Source: Paracoccus mutanolyticus (GTDB lineage Bacteria > Pseudomonadota > Alphaproteobacteria > Rhodobacterales > Rhodobacteraceae). Taken from it: 64,000 bases of DNA. Each line of letters opens with the position of its first letter. The stretch's first letter is position 1. Where the stretch lies: contig NZ_CP030239.1 in the NCBI RefSeq assembly GCF_003285265.1, positions 1,426,001 to 1,490,000 on the forward strand. The letters are read 5' to 3'. The translations under genes were made by a program, and so were the position numbers. Shown piece after piece: positions 30,338 to 41,675 of this stretch. The notes under the pieces were generated by a model. That model worked only from the letters and a program-made list of their open reading frames with translations, was not told the origin of the DNA and did not search any database.

Positions 30338-31859
30338 CGAAACCCTGCAATTCAAAGCCAACAAAACCGCATCTTCAGCACACAAAATCAACGCGCTAAG
30401 GGTTGTTCAGGCCGGACTAATTGGGAGGAGGGGCAGGCGTCATGGGCTTGTAGCGCCACGATAAGCGCCAGTATGCGGACTCCCGGCTGGAAGTTGTGCG
30501 CTGCCAGAAGAAGCGAGAACTTATCGCGGGGATCGCTAAATGTGCGTCTGCACAGAATTAGCGCTCAACAGCATCAAATCCGACTGTGAAGGGGCGGCTT
30601 ATACAAGGTGGTCAAGTTCTACAGGCAGCGATATGGCTGATCTGGATGTCAATGATTATTGCGCGCGCTGTGCTTTCGTCCATCCCAAGTGATGGGCGCA
30701 GCATTTCCGGACGCATTGCGCCGGGGCTGCTACATGGCTGATTACCGGGATGTCTGAAAAGCAGGGCCGTCTCGATGACAAGGCGCTCGTGCGCCCTGCG
30801 CATACTGCGGGGGTCCTGTAACGCCGGCCCGCGGGGTATGCGATCTATTGCAGTTCCGAATGCAAACAGCTGGCGCGGAAGGTGCCGAAAACCTGCCCGA
30901 ACATTGCGGCAGGGGATCCGTGGAAATACCGACCACGTGCATTGCAGCTGGTCTGCTACTGCCAGGTCGCAAAGCGGAAGAACCAGCCCCGGTCCTGCAG
31001 TGTCGGAACGACGCCGGGCAGCCACATGGCAAGCCCGGGGCGCGCACTGTCCTGCGCGGGCAAGGCTGGGATGGATGTCAGGCACCGTGATGCTGTGCGC
31101 ACGGCAAAGCCGGGCGTCCCAGATCGTGACCATCCTGGAAAAGATCAGGCCAGCGGGCCTACCGCATTGCGCCACACACAGGCACGGCTCGATGCTATCT
31201 AAGACCTTCTTGTGAAGGCCCTAGGCCTTACAAAAACCCAGCTCAAAACCTCTTTAGTACTGGCGATAGGGTTTTGGTAGTCTGAGCGATATGATCCTCG
31301 GACATCCGTGTTCCCGGATGATTACGGACTGTAGCGAGGCATGGCAAGAGCAGGCCACTGCCAGCAGCGAGGCCGGGACGCTATCTTCTGAAGGATCTGC
31401 AGGGCGACTTGGCAACTGCTGTCCTGAACATGCCAGCGAAAAACGCTGAAGCCATCCCGCACTAGCGATGCCAATCGACAAGGCAGAATGTGAACGGCGC
31501 CAGCACGCCGGCCCCGCATGCAAAGCAGCGATCCAGCGACACGAGCAGCGTGACGCCGTTTCGGTATTCAACTTCGTAGGACGGCTCGAAATTGCCTCCC
31601 CCAAGGCGTGATCTGCCGAGCACACCGAAGACTTTGCCATACAGCGGATGACGCGGAACGAGTGTTCAGATGGGGCTATGCAAGACAGGAATCCCCGAAC
31701 CATCCCAAGAACATCCGGCGGCCAGATCGGCGGAGGCCAGATACAGCACAGACAAGGTCGCCCTCGTTGATCTGGTACATCTCGCCGTTAACGGTTCGGT
31801 GTATGCCGCCCCCTGCCCTGCATGATGAGCGCTGCGCCGGCTATGCGATGCGCCGTATT
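30338..31859. other. Stretch of element A without a recognisable gene
   Basis: Open frames on both strands are short and carry no motif I know. A minus-strand segment near 31490-31660 (HPLYGKVFGVLGRSRLGGG) reads like decayed coding sequence. A 12-bp perfect inverted repeat (TTGCAGGGTTTC, 30313-30324 and 30339-30350) spans the right end of IS5 copy 1 and is missing at copy 2. Confidence 0.45.
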
Positions 31860-31932
31860 CCTGCGCCAGATTGGTCGAGGGGTGCATGAAATTCTCGCGG
31901 TCCCATTTCGCAAGCTCGTCATTGGTCAGCAT
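31860..31932 (-). pseudogene. N-terminal fragment of a class III aminotransferase
   Basis: Starts MLTNDELAKWDRENFMHPST, with a purine-rich GAAAGGAGAC site 5 nt upstream, and matches the beginning of omega-amino-acid aminotransferases. After NLAQ the reading frame turns into unrelated sequence. Only about 25 codons of a roughly 450-codon gene remain. Confidence 0.55.
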
Positions 31933-32205
31933 GGTGTCTCCTTTCAGGGCTGCTCATGACTGGCTCCAGTCGCGGCAGACGTATTTGATGTCGGTGAAGG
32001 CCTCGAGCCCGTGGCGCGAGCCTTCGCGGGCCAGTGGGCCTAGAAACCCGGACCAGTGATAGACCGCATAACCTTTGGCGAGGTGCCTTCCTTTGGCGAG
32101 GAAGGCTACGGTCGAAATGACGATCCCTAGGCGGGCATACATGCGCCCGACTTTATCGGCGGTCGCGCTGCTATGTCCAGCGGCGGGACCTAACAGCGCT
32201 GCGTC

Positions 32206-32514
32206 TTGAACTGGACGCGGCCCAAGCCCCGGCCGCTGGACCGCAACCAGCGACCGCTTGGAAAGCCGACTCTGGCGAGGCGCTGGACATGCGCGAATGA
32301 CCGCTCCCGTCACGCCAGCAGACGCATCCTTGCCGACCTGCAATGCAAGGCTGCCCACATCGACGCCCTCGCCCGCGCAATTGAGAACATGCTGCTCAGC
32401 AAGAGCCCAGACCACATGATTATCGCCGGCGTTGCATCCGCCATCGTCATGTTGGCCTCCGACATGGACAAAGAATTCGACAAGATTGAGTCGCCGAAAG
32501 GGGGTGCAGCATGA
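32206..32514 (+). CDS. Small hypothetical protein, phage-like
   Basis: An open frame of up to 102 residues. The second half looks coding (LQCKAAHIDALARAIENMLL, then AGVASAIVMLASDMDKEFDK); the first half is doubtful. A frame starting MNHPDIIETA overlaps its stop (ATGA), as in phage-type gene arrays, but stops after about 20 codons. No known domain. Confidence 0.35.
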   Translation: MNWTRPKPRPLDRNQRPLGKPTLARRWTCANDRSRHASRRILADLQCKAAHIDALARAIENMLLSKSPDHMIIAGVASAIVMLASDMDKEFDKIESPKGGAA

Positions 32515-32526
32515 ACCATCCCGACA

Positions 32527-32772
32527 TCATCGAGACGGCACCCGGCAGCGCCTCGATGCTTTCGCCGAACTGACAGGGACGCTGGCGCCGGCCAGGACAC
32601 GCGCTTTGGCGTCTTTCGCATGTAAGGGGGCAGGCATGTTCACGAAAATCCTGATCGCCATGAGGTCAGCCCGGCGGGCCGCATTCGACACCGCCGCCGC
32701 GAGCCGGGGCGTCGAGACCCCTGCCATGGGCGCCTGGATGATCGGCAGGGACACGCCCAGGGCTTCAAGCAT
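32527..32772 (-). pseudogene. N-terminal fragment of a nitronate monooxygenase
   Basis: Begins MLEALGVSLPIIQAPMAGVS followed by TPRLAAAVSNA, the start of the nitronate monooxygenase TIM barrel. After about 30 codons the sequence becomes disordered (ARRADLMAIRIFVNMPAPLH). It is distinct from the intact gene at 23853-24800. Confidence 0.6.
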
Positions 32773-33949
32773 GATGGTCTTCCTTGACAGGGGGTGGCAT
32801 GGCCGTCCGGGCCGAGGAAAGAGGATCTGCGGCATCATGATAAAACCTCTTGGCGCCGCCGCGCACGGGGCCACACCTTTAAAATCAGCTCCACATCCTA
32901 TTGGCCAGTTCATAGGATAAGATTTTATACCAAGCTCATTTTCTATATCGTCTATGCTCATCCTCCGTGAATGTGGAACGGGACAGCTTGCGGGTGCCGG
33001 GCTACAACCAGCCACGGGCTTCCGTAAACCGGGATTGTGCGATATGATAGATTTGTTCGCATATCGCACATGGCTGGCCGGGGATCATGAGTCGCAGAGC
33101 GAGAGCGATCACATGATCGCCAAGTAAAGCTAATTGCCCTCAGGATTCGTGGCGTCGGCGATAGAGAATGGGCGGCTTACTTCATTGATTCATAATGATG
33201 AATTACGAACCTATAAGCTTGTCCCGCCATTCAACCCGTTCCTCCTGGCTGGTGCATTTAAAATCATTCAACGCACCACGCTTGATAGTGCAAGCCCGAT
33301 TCGCCCTAACCGCCCGGCTCAGGATCGACGGCGCGGCGATGTTGGTTCCGGGCACGATGATGCGCGGTCCCTTGGGCGTGGATCGTATCGTTCCGAGCGG
33401 CAGGGATCTGCAAGCGCCGCGCGAGTCTCGACCAGATTCTGCTCCAGCGCCGCGATGTCCGCCTCCGTCCGCCGTCGCGCTGCGCCATCGGCTGCGGCTG
33501 GTTCCAAGGCATACATGGCCTCCCACAATTCCTCGAAGGTCACTTGGTCCAGCACCATCGCGATCTTCAGACGTTGCGAGATGTCGCCCGATTGGGGCAG
33601 GGTCGCTTGCCCACCTCACGCCGGACGAAGCCGTTCTGCACCCTCGGATCGTTAGGTGCTGATTGAGCGTTCGTGGAGTTGTACGTTCAGTGGCCACACC
33701 GCTAGGTTCTTGAGCGCAACGTCCCGCGCCGTCGGCCCGCACCAAGGGTCAAAACATTTCGCCTTCTTCCGCCGCGACATGAGGATCCGCTGCAAGACGT
33801 GGCTTTCCCGGCCCCGCCCGCTGCCCTGCCCAAGCCCGAAGCGGCTGCGGAACAGGCGGCAACGCAACAGGCCCCCAGCGAACAGGCCCCGGTCGCCGAG
33901 GCCGCCGGCACCACCGCCCGCCGCGATTGGAACGGCGTGGGGAGGTCTG
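32773..33949. other. Stretch of element A with only coding shreds
   Basis: No complete gene. A minus-strand piece at about 33320-33560 (MVLDQVTFEELWEAMYALEP, then a helical Ala/Glu/Arg-rich stretch) looks like a real but unidentified coding fragment. The remainder, including the AT-rich 32900-33250, shows nothing I can name. Confidence 0.4.
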
Positions 33950-34125
33950 GCTGATCGGTGAACGCCGGGCGACCGGCGAGCGGAAATACTACGCTGCGAA
34001 CCTGCCCGCCGATACGCCTCTCATGGCGCTCGCCACCGCTATCAAGGCCAGATGGGTTTGTGAGCAGGCGCATCAACAACTCAAGGAAGAACTCGCCAGA
34101 TCACCGGCCATCCCGACGCGCATGC
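33950..34125 (+). pseudogene. C-terminal fragment of an IS701-type transposase
   Basis: Reads WLIGERRATGERKYYAANLP, then TPLMALATAIKARWVCEQAH and QQLKEELARS, the C-terminal region of IS701-group DDE transposases with the QQLKEE glutamate. The frame then diverges; no upstream transposase is present. Confidence 0.65.
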
Positions 34126-34399
34126 TGCCATCAGCAACGAGTTGCCCAAGTCGGTCTAAGTTCCTCGTTCTCGTCAAGAAACTCGTCGGCTTGTTTCGAG
34201 GATGCACATCTTATCGCCGCGAGCTTTTCCGACTGTTCAGCGATTCCGCCGGTCGCAAGGACATGCTTTTCACCGCGTTCAGGACGTGGCGAACAGTCAG
34301 CATAACAGCGGCTTCGCTGGCCGGGCAGTTCGTTCCTTGATCGCCTTGATCTCGCTTGACCGAACGGTTCGGTCAACACTATATGGCAAAGCCTCCTGA

Positions 34400-34535
34400 T
34401 CAGATTCGCCTCCCTTAGAAGGCCGCCACCCATGCGGCCTTGCCGAAAGCCTTGCTCGGCCAGCAACATGCTGTCCAGGCAGACCCCCAGCCCGTCCACG
34501 GCCGCGCGGATCGCCATGAACGAGCGGTCAAAGGA
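34400..34535 (-). pseudogene. C-terminal fragment of a LysR-type regulator
   Basis: The segment SFMAIRAAVDGLGVCLDSML and LAEQGFRQGRM fits the end of a LysR effector-binding domain. It is preceded on the same strand by an unrelated helical stretch (DMLCAEEADLAAKAARLSHE) that I cannot identify. Confidence 0.5.
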
Positions 34536-35219
34536 CGGGCCGCGCGTCAGGTCCAGCCGGGCGCGGCGATTGCGCCGGACGCGCATCAGCTCGTGCGAAA
34601 GGCGCGCGGCCTTGGCGGCCAGGTCCGCCTCCTCGGCACACAGCATGTCCGCCTCGGCCTCGGCGCGGCCAGTCGCCGCCGGCCCGCTGAAGCTGGCTTC
34701 GATGTCCATCTGTAGCCCGAAAGCGCGGCTGGACAGCTTGTCGCCAATCGCGGGGATCATCGCGGCCTTGAGCCATGTCGCCCACGAAATTCGCCCACAT
34801 GCGGCGCATGGAGTTAACCGCCGATGCGAACGCAACCTGCAGGTCCAACCACAGCGTGCCGGTTTGCGCGACCGCCCAGGAACCGCCACGACCTCCAACG
34901 TCGCTCCGACAGAGGGCAACTTGACCGAGCATGTGGTCTGGACCGGCAACCCGGCCAACCTGAACCGCAAGGCAGGACGGTCGTGTGATAGCGCTCCAGC
35001 CCAGGCGACCGAGACCGATGCCCGTGGCGGGAAAACAACCCATGCTTACGATGCCGGGCGGCACCGCCTGCTGCCGCGGATCACGAAGAACGAACCCTTC
35101 AATCTCTTGGCTGGCAATCGCGCTGCCAAAGCGCGCCGTGGACGCGACGGTGGAGGGGTTCCGTCAGCGGATGAGAGATCGTGGGGCCATTCAAAATCTT
35201 GCAGTTGGCCAAGTGTAGC

Positions 35220-35500
35220 AGATGGACCAGGCAGCTTGGCGCCATCCCGGGCCCGGAGATGGGTCATGATCTCCTCGTGCTCCTCCACGGCCTGCGCCCA
35301 GCGGGTGGGCGTGGTATTGGCGACGTAGCGCGCCCTCTGCACCCGCGCGGAGAGCGAGCGGTAGTGCGTGGTCAGCGTGTGGTTCTTCGCCGCGCCGAGC
35401 ACCGCCTCATGGATCCTCTGGTTGGCCGCGAAGCGCATAGCATAGTCCCCATACACGACGCCCAATCCGAATTCTTCCGCTTCCTGTAACCGCCGCCCAA
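35220..35500 (-). pseudogene. FCD-domain fragment of a GntR-family regulator
   Basis: Reads MRFAANQRIHEAVLGAAKNH, TLTTHYRSLSARVQRARYVA and AQAVEEHEEIMTHLRARDG, the ligand-binding FCD domain of GntR regulators with its conserved His and Glu. The winged-helix part is absent and the end runs into foreign sequence near 35225. Confidence 0.6.
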
Positions 35501-36427
35501 TGCTTAGCAACAATCCCATACAAAGCCATCATGCGATCCACAGGCGCGCCGCCATCTTTCGCGCCTTGCTGGGCGATGGCGTGTTGGAACATCACTCTGC
35601 CATCGACGATACCAAGACCAACCTCAAAGGCAACGTACAAGCGGCCGATACAACCTGCCGTCACCAGAAAAAAATCACCGAGAGGGGCGCGGGTTCGTAG
35701 CGCAATGCCGCAGTTCGTCCAAGACGGCTTGTAATGCCCTCGCACCAAACCACCTTCAGCGAGCTCGTGAGCCAAGGTATTCTCGCTCATTTGCTGAATC
35801 GCGCAATACCACGCAGCGCCCGCAGCCGCAGCAACTCGCCCAACACGCTGGTCATTCCTTGATGGCGACGTCGACTTTACCAAGCCGCGCCAACCAGGCT
35901 TTCCAAGCACCGCAGCAATTAGCCGTGCCGCTTCGCGCTGCCTGAGGATGCGGCGCTGGCAACAGTTTCTTGTCTGTACAACCCTTAGGAAAGGTGGACG
36001 TGGCAACCTTAATGCCGAGTTATGCAATACTGCCATGATATCAATAACCGACATATTCGCTGTGTACTGATATGACGCCACTGTTCGCGCTAACAACTAG
36101 AGCGCTGACGACAGATCCCACACCCATCAGTGTGGATCGTAATTTTGAAACAAGTTCATGAGCCTATATCTGGCCCAATGTTCTTGGCAGGGAGACGCCG
36201 TTGATTGCCGTCCTCAGATACCCTTGGCGACCACATCCAGGGATAGGCAGAAGAGCGACCAGAGCCTCAGTTAACCAAATACCGTCTGCAGCAAGATTGC
36301 AAGCCTTTACCGTTCTAGCATTTCACACACGGGTAAGAGATTAGGCGCTGTTGAACCCGCAACACGAGGTGAACACGCATTTCTCCACCCCGCCCTATTC
36401 GATCATTGCGATGAAGGATTCGCGCGT

Positions 36428-36640
36428 TCACAAGGTGATGGACACGAATGACCTGTTCCCCGAGCCGCTGAACAGCAACGTGATGTTTTCGGTGCCATCC
36501 CCTCCGTAATTGATAATGCGATAGGTCGGGCCGGTGCCATAGGTGCGATGCTTCTCAAGGGTTCGGATGGATATGCCGAGGCACCGCTGGACGTACGCGC
36601 TCAACACGCTTGGTGCGCGCCGCATATGCAGGCGAGGCAT
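36428..36640 (-). pseudogene. AlpA/MerR-like helix-turn-helix fragment
   Basis: An open frame of 70 residues contains YVQRCLGISIRTLEKHRTYG followed by TGPTYRIIN, like the helix-turn-helix of small AlpA-type regulators. The C-terminal half looks non-native. The same DNA on the plus strand (36380-36480) reads NTHFSTPPYSIIAMKD, like a solute-binding protein, so the strand assignment is uncertain. Confidence 0.35.
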
Positions 36641-36840
36641 AGCAAGCTCCGCGCCGTCGCAAGATCGGCGAATTCGATCACCACATGACGGTCGAGCGCC
36701 GGACCTTCAAGCACCTCGGCCTCAGGGTGGCGAGGCCGAGGTGCTTGAAGGTCCGGCGCTCGACCGTCATGATGGTGTTCGCCGATCTTGCGACGGCGCG
36801 GGCTTGCTATGCCTCGCCTGAATATCAAGCGGCGCGCAAC
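36617..36840. repeat. Long inverted repeat from a DUF1330-like gene fragment
   Basis: Two arms of roughly 105-110 bp (about 36617-36723 and 36731-36840) are near-perfect reverse complements around a spacer of a few bases, with a few small gaps. Both arms encode the end of a DUF1330-type protein. The minus-strand left arm gives EVLEGPALDRHVVIEFADLA; the plus-strand right arm continues to ASPEYQAARNKR and a stop near 36890. The structure could form a large hairpin. Confidence 0.8.
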
Positions 36841-36979
36841 AAGCGTGATGGAGCATGCGTCGCCCATGTGGTGATCGTCGCGGGCGTGTAACCGCAAGGC
36901 CCAGAATTTTGGCCGATGCGCGGCGCGGCGCTCTAGTAAATCCCGCAATTTTTCAAATGCCCGGACTAAAGCTTTATCT

Positions 36980-37160
36980 ACCTTTTCGATGCTTACGACG
37001 GGAACCGGGCCGCGAACTCGCCCTATCACATGGCCAGCCTCTGGTTGGTTCGCGACTTTGACAACGGGTTCCGCCTGGGTGGCGGGGTGCGCTACGTCGG
37101 CGAACGCTACGGCGACGATGCGAACAACTATCCGCTGGACAGCAATAACTCTGGTCGACG
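36980..37160 (+). pseudogene. Fragment of a TonB-dependent receptor
   Basis: About 55 codons: FDAYDGNRAANSPYHMASLW, LVRDFDNGFRLGGGVRYVGE and RYGDDANNYPLDS, matching beta-barrel strands near the C-terminus of ferrisiderophore receptors. No plug domain or terminal strand is present, and both sides are unrelated. Confidence 0.65.
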
Positions 37161-38200
37161 GCAGGAATCTTGCCGAGCTGGGCAAAAATGGATATCCTGA
37201 CCGCGCGCCGGCCATCTTGTCAAAGCCACGCGCGATAAAACCACTTTTGCAGATAAACCTCGATTCGTCACAACTGGACGGGCCGGCAGGATGATTTTCA
37301 TAGTCGTGAGATCTCGAACGCGGCTTCAGGCGCTAACGCTGCACATCACAACGACCAGGAAGCGACATGTTCAAGGTGCTGCGTGCGTTAGAGATGAAGT
37401 CAGACTGGCTTCCACGGTGGGTGATCGGATCGGCACCATGCTGATGTATGTCAACAAGCCGCGAGGGGCTGGGTTTTCAATAGACAAGTTTTTCAAACGA
37501 AAGTTTCGTAAGGCAGTTCCGGAAATATTTAGTCACAAATTTGACTGTGCGGCGTCAAAGTAAATCCGCTAGAACGGTCGCATGCGTAGGTGTTGACGAT
37601 GATCCACATCCTGATCGTCGTGTCCTGGGTCAGTGCGGCCAGTCCTCATCGGGCCAATCCCGCGAGGTATGGATGACACGCCAGGATGACGGCTTCCCGG
37701 CCGGCGATCCGCTGGCGGGCGGTAGGAGTATGAAATCGTGCAATGGCACCGAAATTCTTCATCGGCGGCATTCGTGCCGTCAATAGCGGCTTGGTAGGCT
37801 GGTGCAACGTATTGTTTGCGAGTGCGGATTACGTTCAGGAATCAGTCGCGCATTGATTTCGCGCGCATTCGCGTTTGCTTTTTCAACGAAAGCTGGAACG
37901 CGTCACGAATTGCAATGATGCTCGACCTGACGCCAGCCGTTTCAAAGTGCGCAAAAGTCCCACTCGGCCCGCAAGAGCTATCCTTCGTGGTCTTGCCGGG
38001 TTGCCGAGACTTCTTCGGCGGGCTTCTTGTCGTTGGGGGCGAGATAGAGCTTGATGCCGCCGCGGTCGAGGAGGAGCTCGATGTCAATAGGGCGTCGATT
38101 CCAGCTGGATCGACACTGCGTGATGATCGACAGACCGATACCAAGAAGTGGATATGAACAACTCCTCAGGCGGCCACTGCATGGCGGTGAAGGGTCCTTT
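37161..38200. other. Stretch of element A without a recognisable gene
   Basis: Short frames only. A minus-strand segment at about 37978-38155 (RRPIDIELLLDRGGIKLYLA, then PNDKKPAEEV) looks like protein-coding sequence of unknown origin that stops at 37978. Otherwise I see no gene, RNA or repeat. Confidence 0.4.
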
Positions 38201-39530
38201 CGCCCCGGATGATCGCCGTGATCAGGTGAAGCAATAGAGTCCAAAGAGCCCTGAGATGGGCGAGGATCTTGCGGATATTGTGCCCGCAGGCGCAGAGGAC
38301 GGCGAAGACCGCGTCGCCGATGCGGCCTTTCAGCGGGCATCTGGCCAGGCGACCATCGCTCTTCATGTGCCCGATCTCAGGCTCGATGGCACTTCGTCGC
38401 CTGAGGAGCTTTGCCAGGAGCGGGGTGATGCCGCGTCTTGTGCCGCTGATCAGGACCTTGGTGGTCTCCACGCCATGGCCGCGATAGCCGCGATCGACTA
38501 CGGCGAGATCGAGCACCTGGTCGGTCAGGATGACGACCTGCTCCAGCGCCGGTACCAGTGTGTGGCCATCATGAGAGTTGCCGGGAAAGCTGCGCACGCC
38601 AACGACGAAGCCCTCCCCGATGATCGTGGCGAGGCTGACCTTGGTGCCGAATTCGTAGCGGACCCGCGTCTTGCCCTTGGAGATGCAATCGAGCTCGGGT
38701 TCGTGCAGCCGTCCCGCCCGCCAAAACAGGCGGGGCCGGCCCTAGGCCCTAAGCTACCGCTTGATCCTGAACTGTGCTGCTCTGCCGCACGCCCTGGAGG
38801 CGCGGAGCAGCTCTCGAGCCGCACGCGGCAACGCCCTTGAGCTTGGCGCGGGCCAAGGCATGCGCGGGGACTGACGGAATAAAGATTGCGCCCCACCGGC
38901 GGCCAGCACGGTCGATGGGCCCGGGCGCGTAGTTCTGGCGCAGATCGACCCCCGCTTCCTTCGCCAAGCCGACCAACAGCGCGCGGGCGCGCTCGTAAAG
39001 CCGCGCATCCGTGGGATGGGCGATGGTCTTTTCCATCACGGTCGTATCCACAGCCACCCGCTTCAGGCTCTTGTCGGTGACCGCGCCAGAAGCTCGGCCT
39101 GCCTCGATCGTCTTGGTCAGCAGCCACTCCACTCCTTCCTCCCCGATCCGCTTGCGCCAGCGCACCAGCGACGAGGGATCGATCGGGGGACGGTGCTGGA
39201 AGAACGTCTCGCCGGTGAAGTGCTGGTAATACGGGTTCTCGACCCACCGGGCGACGACTGCCTCGTCAGAGAGCTTGAAGGCGTGCTGGAGATACATGAG
39301 CCCCGCCACCAGGCGTGGAGATGTCGCTGGCCGTCCCTGGCGAGACGGAAAGAAGCTCGCCCACTCCCGTTCAAAGAAATCCCAGTCGATCAGTGCCGCA
39401 AGCTTCACCAACTCATGGCGGGCGTCGATCATGTCGACCAGTCTCGGGCGGAGCAGGTCATCCTGTTCAGGGGCGCGGGAATGGGGCTTCATCGGCGACC
39501 GGAAATTGCAGGGTATCTGGCAAAAGCATA
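38201..39530 (-). mobile_element. IS5-family insertion sequence, copy 2 (mosaic, inactive)
   Basis: Nearly identical to copy 1 at both ends (38201 to about 38495, and about 38928-39530). The part from about 38495 to 38705 is clearly diverged but still encodes the same transposase region (MRSFPGNSHDGHTLVPALEQ). About 220 bp (38706-38927) is unrelated sequence replacing several hundred bp of the gene. The transposase is therefore broken. The pattern suggests recombination between two related elements plus a deletion-insertion. Confidence 0.78.
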
Positions 39531-40828
39531 TTTGATGCCTATGAGATCCAGAAACACACCGATATAAAGAGTTCAAACTACATACTCATAGACAATTCTA
39601 GTCCGGAAAAGCTCATAAGGCGCTAGCGGGCGCCTATGCAATCCCAAGACCTGATGGCGGCATTACTAATTGGCCTGCGGACCGTTTGGCGCGACCCTAT
39701 CGAACGGCCCGCCCCAGCGGCCTAGTGGATAGGCGGGATAGCAGGCGGCGCGGAACGCCGTGGCGCGCCGATCAATGCGGGCTGGCCGGGCGTGCGGATC
39801 GTGGCGGAGGTAGGGACCGCTACAGCGCGCCGACATGCACACGGGCGCACACACCGGGCGGCGACGACCTTCAATAAGACTACAGGTGAAAACAACTTCG
39901 GCCATCGGATGACTCGTCCGTTGTGCGTTCTGTAGTGCTGCATATCCAGCCCAGGAAGGGGAGCGACACGTGCGAACGTCTCCTTATCGCCTGCTCATTG
40001 ATTCGCCGCAGCCACATACTTGTTACATAGGGTCATTTGAAACGTGTCGCCGTGTCGCCCCCCTCCCCCCCCTGGCCGAAGCATGAGGAAAGCCCCACCG
40101 CGCGGGCCGGCGGCAGCGGCCCATTGGGCCGTCCTGGCGGCCAGTGGCTCGGCACGGCCCACAGGGTGGGCAGAAGGGGGCGGCGGATGCCGGTTGCATC
40201 GCCGGGCCGCTTTTGCGCACCCCTCCCGGACTGTCGTGGATAGTTGGTAAAAAGCCCCATTCATGTCTAATATTGATTTGGCATTGATCCATAGGGCCAC
40301 CGTATGCGCATTCGTCAGTTGCACTGTTTCGTGGCCCTGCAGTAATCGCGATATGATCGCGTTCACCGTGGGCCTGTCGGCGTGTCGCTCATGCGGGACG
40401 GCTGGCCGGTCAGCGATGCCGCGATCCGAGACCGCCTCAAGATATCGCGGACGGCGGCGTCGCTTTCCGCATCACCCCTGCTGGCAGAAAGCGCCCTGTA
40501 CGCCTTGCGCGCTATAGAACGCGACGAAGCCGCGCGCAGACAACAACGCAGCCATGCTGAACGGGCAGCACTAATCTTATAACGAACTTCACCGACTAGA
40601 TGTGCACCCACGCACCAAATAGAATGCCTCTAGTGCGGCAAAAAATTCCTTTGCCACCGCGGAGTTCAACGCGGCACTAGACGCCTCTTTGAAGGGACTA
40701 GAATGAAAACGAAGGAAAACTGAAAGGAACAATATACCGTAAATTGAACAATATATGACATAACACGGGATCAGACTCGTGGGGCCCGCGTGCTAGCTGG
40801 GTGCGGTGGGTATCTCTTTGATCCAAAC
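39531..40828. other. Stretch of element A without a recognisable gene
   Basis: Includes a GC-rich block at about 40050-40250 with runs of C and no supported frame. A 13-codon start of a LysR-type gene lies at 40304 (MRIRQLHCFVALQ, then a stop). A frame at 40382-40582 has no known motif. 40590-40790 is AT-rich and empty. Confidence 0.4.
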
Positions 40829-40851
40829 GAAAAAACCCGCCGAAGGCCGGG
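40829..40851 (-). terminator. Rho-independent terminator
   Basis: On the minus strand CCCG-GCC-TTC-GGC-GGG is followed by six T, a typical alphaproteobacterial terminator with one bulged base. It lies 9 nt after the stop of the fused fragment upstream. Confidence 0.6.
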
Positions 40852-40859
40852 CAATTCCG

Positions 40860-41315
40860 CTATTTTTTGACCGGCAGGACCAGATTGCCCGCCTCGAACC
40901 AGAGGTTCTCGTCCGCCCAGAGATGCAGCTTGCGATAGACCCCCAGTACCCCGTCCGGTCCAATGACGACCGCGCTGTTATAAAGCCGGTCCCCCTCGCG
41001 CTCGGCAATTCCACCCACCCGAGCGCGGACCAGCTTTCGGCATCGGTCAGTGGCGGACAGGGTGAGGTCATGCCGCGGCTCCGTTCGCTCGGGCATGCGC
41101 CTGTTCCGCGTCACCGTCGAGCCACCAGCGTTCCGCTGCCCGATAGCGCGCGACAGCCTGGCCAGTTCGTCCCCGGCGCGACGGCGCAGGGCGTCCAGGA
41201 TCGATTCGTGCTCGCGCACGGCTTCGCTCCAGCGTTCGCCGTGCTCGTCGATATTCGTTGTCGTGGTTCCGCGAATGCAGACGTTCTTGGGATTGGAACC
41301 ACGTTTTCGGAGCAA
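40860..41315 (-). pseudogene. Joined fragments of a GntR-type regulator and a carbon-nitrogen hydrolase
   Basis: One minus-strand frame contains two unrelated pieces. The upstream part (about 41290-41120) has ERWSEAVREHESILDALRRR, an FCD-domain end of a GntR regulator. The downstream part (about 41010-40860) has VGGIAEREGDRLYNSAVVIG and VYRKLHLWADENLWFEAGNL, the nitrilase-superfamily segment around the catalytic Lys, without the Cys region. Neither gene is complete. Confidence 0.6.
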
Positions 41316-41434
41316 CGCAAGACAGATACTCGTCGGATCGTGATGTGACGAGCACGACGTAGTTTTAACGTTCGCGAGGCACGACGATCAGCCAATTTCG
41401 ATCAGCTCCAGGTACCCCGCTGGGGGCATTGTCA

Positions 41435-41675
41435 TGCAGGTTTCAAACCGTCCGAAAAGTATTCATCCCCTGCAAGAATGTTGAGCGCCGTTGATTTCTT
41501 TGCGCCTTGTTCACCTTCTAGGATAATCATTTCGACGAGCGGCAAATCCTCGATGCTGCGATAGACGGGGCGACCGATCCACCCCTCGATCATGGACTGG
41601 GCGGCCTGCATGTAGCTCTCGATCTGGGCGTCCTCCGCGTTTTCCGCGTCGGGGTTGACCCGCAGATCATCGTCG
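41435..41675 (-). pseudogene. Joined phage gene fragments: head-tail connector and VapE-like ATPase
   Basis: The frame begins like a phage head-tail connector (DLRVNPDAENAEDAQIESYM, then MIEGWIGRPVYRS) and passes into a VapE/primase-type P-loop segment (LVEMIILEGEQGAKKSTALN, then ILAGDEYFSD) near 41555. The two belong to different phage genes, so this is a junction of fragments. Confidence 0.5.
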
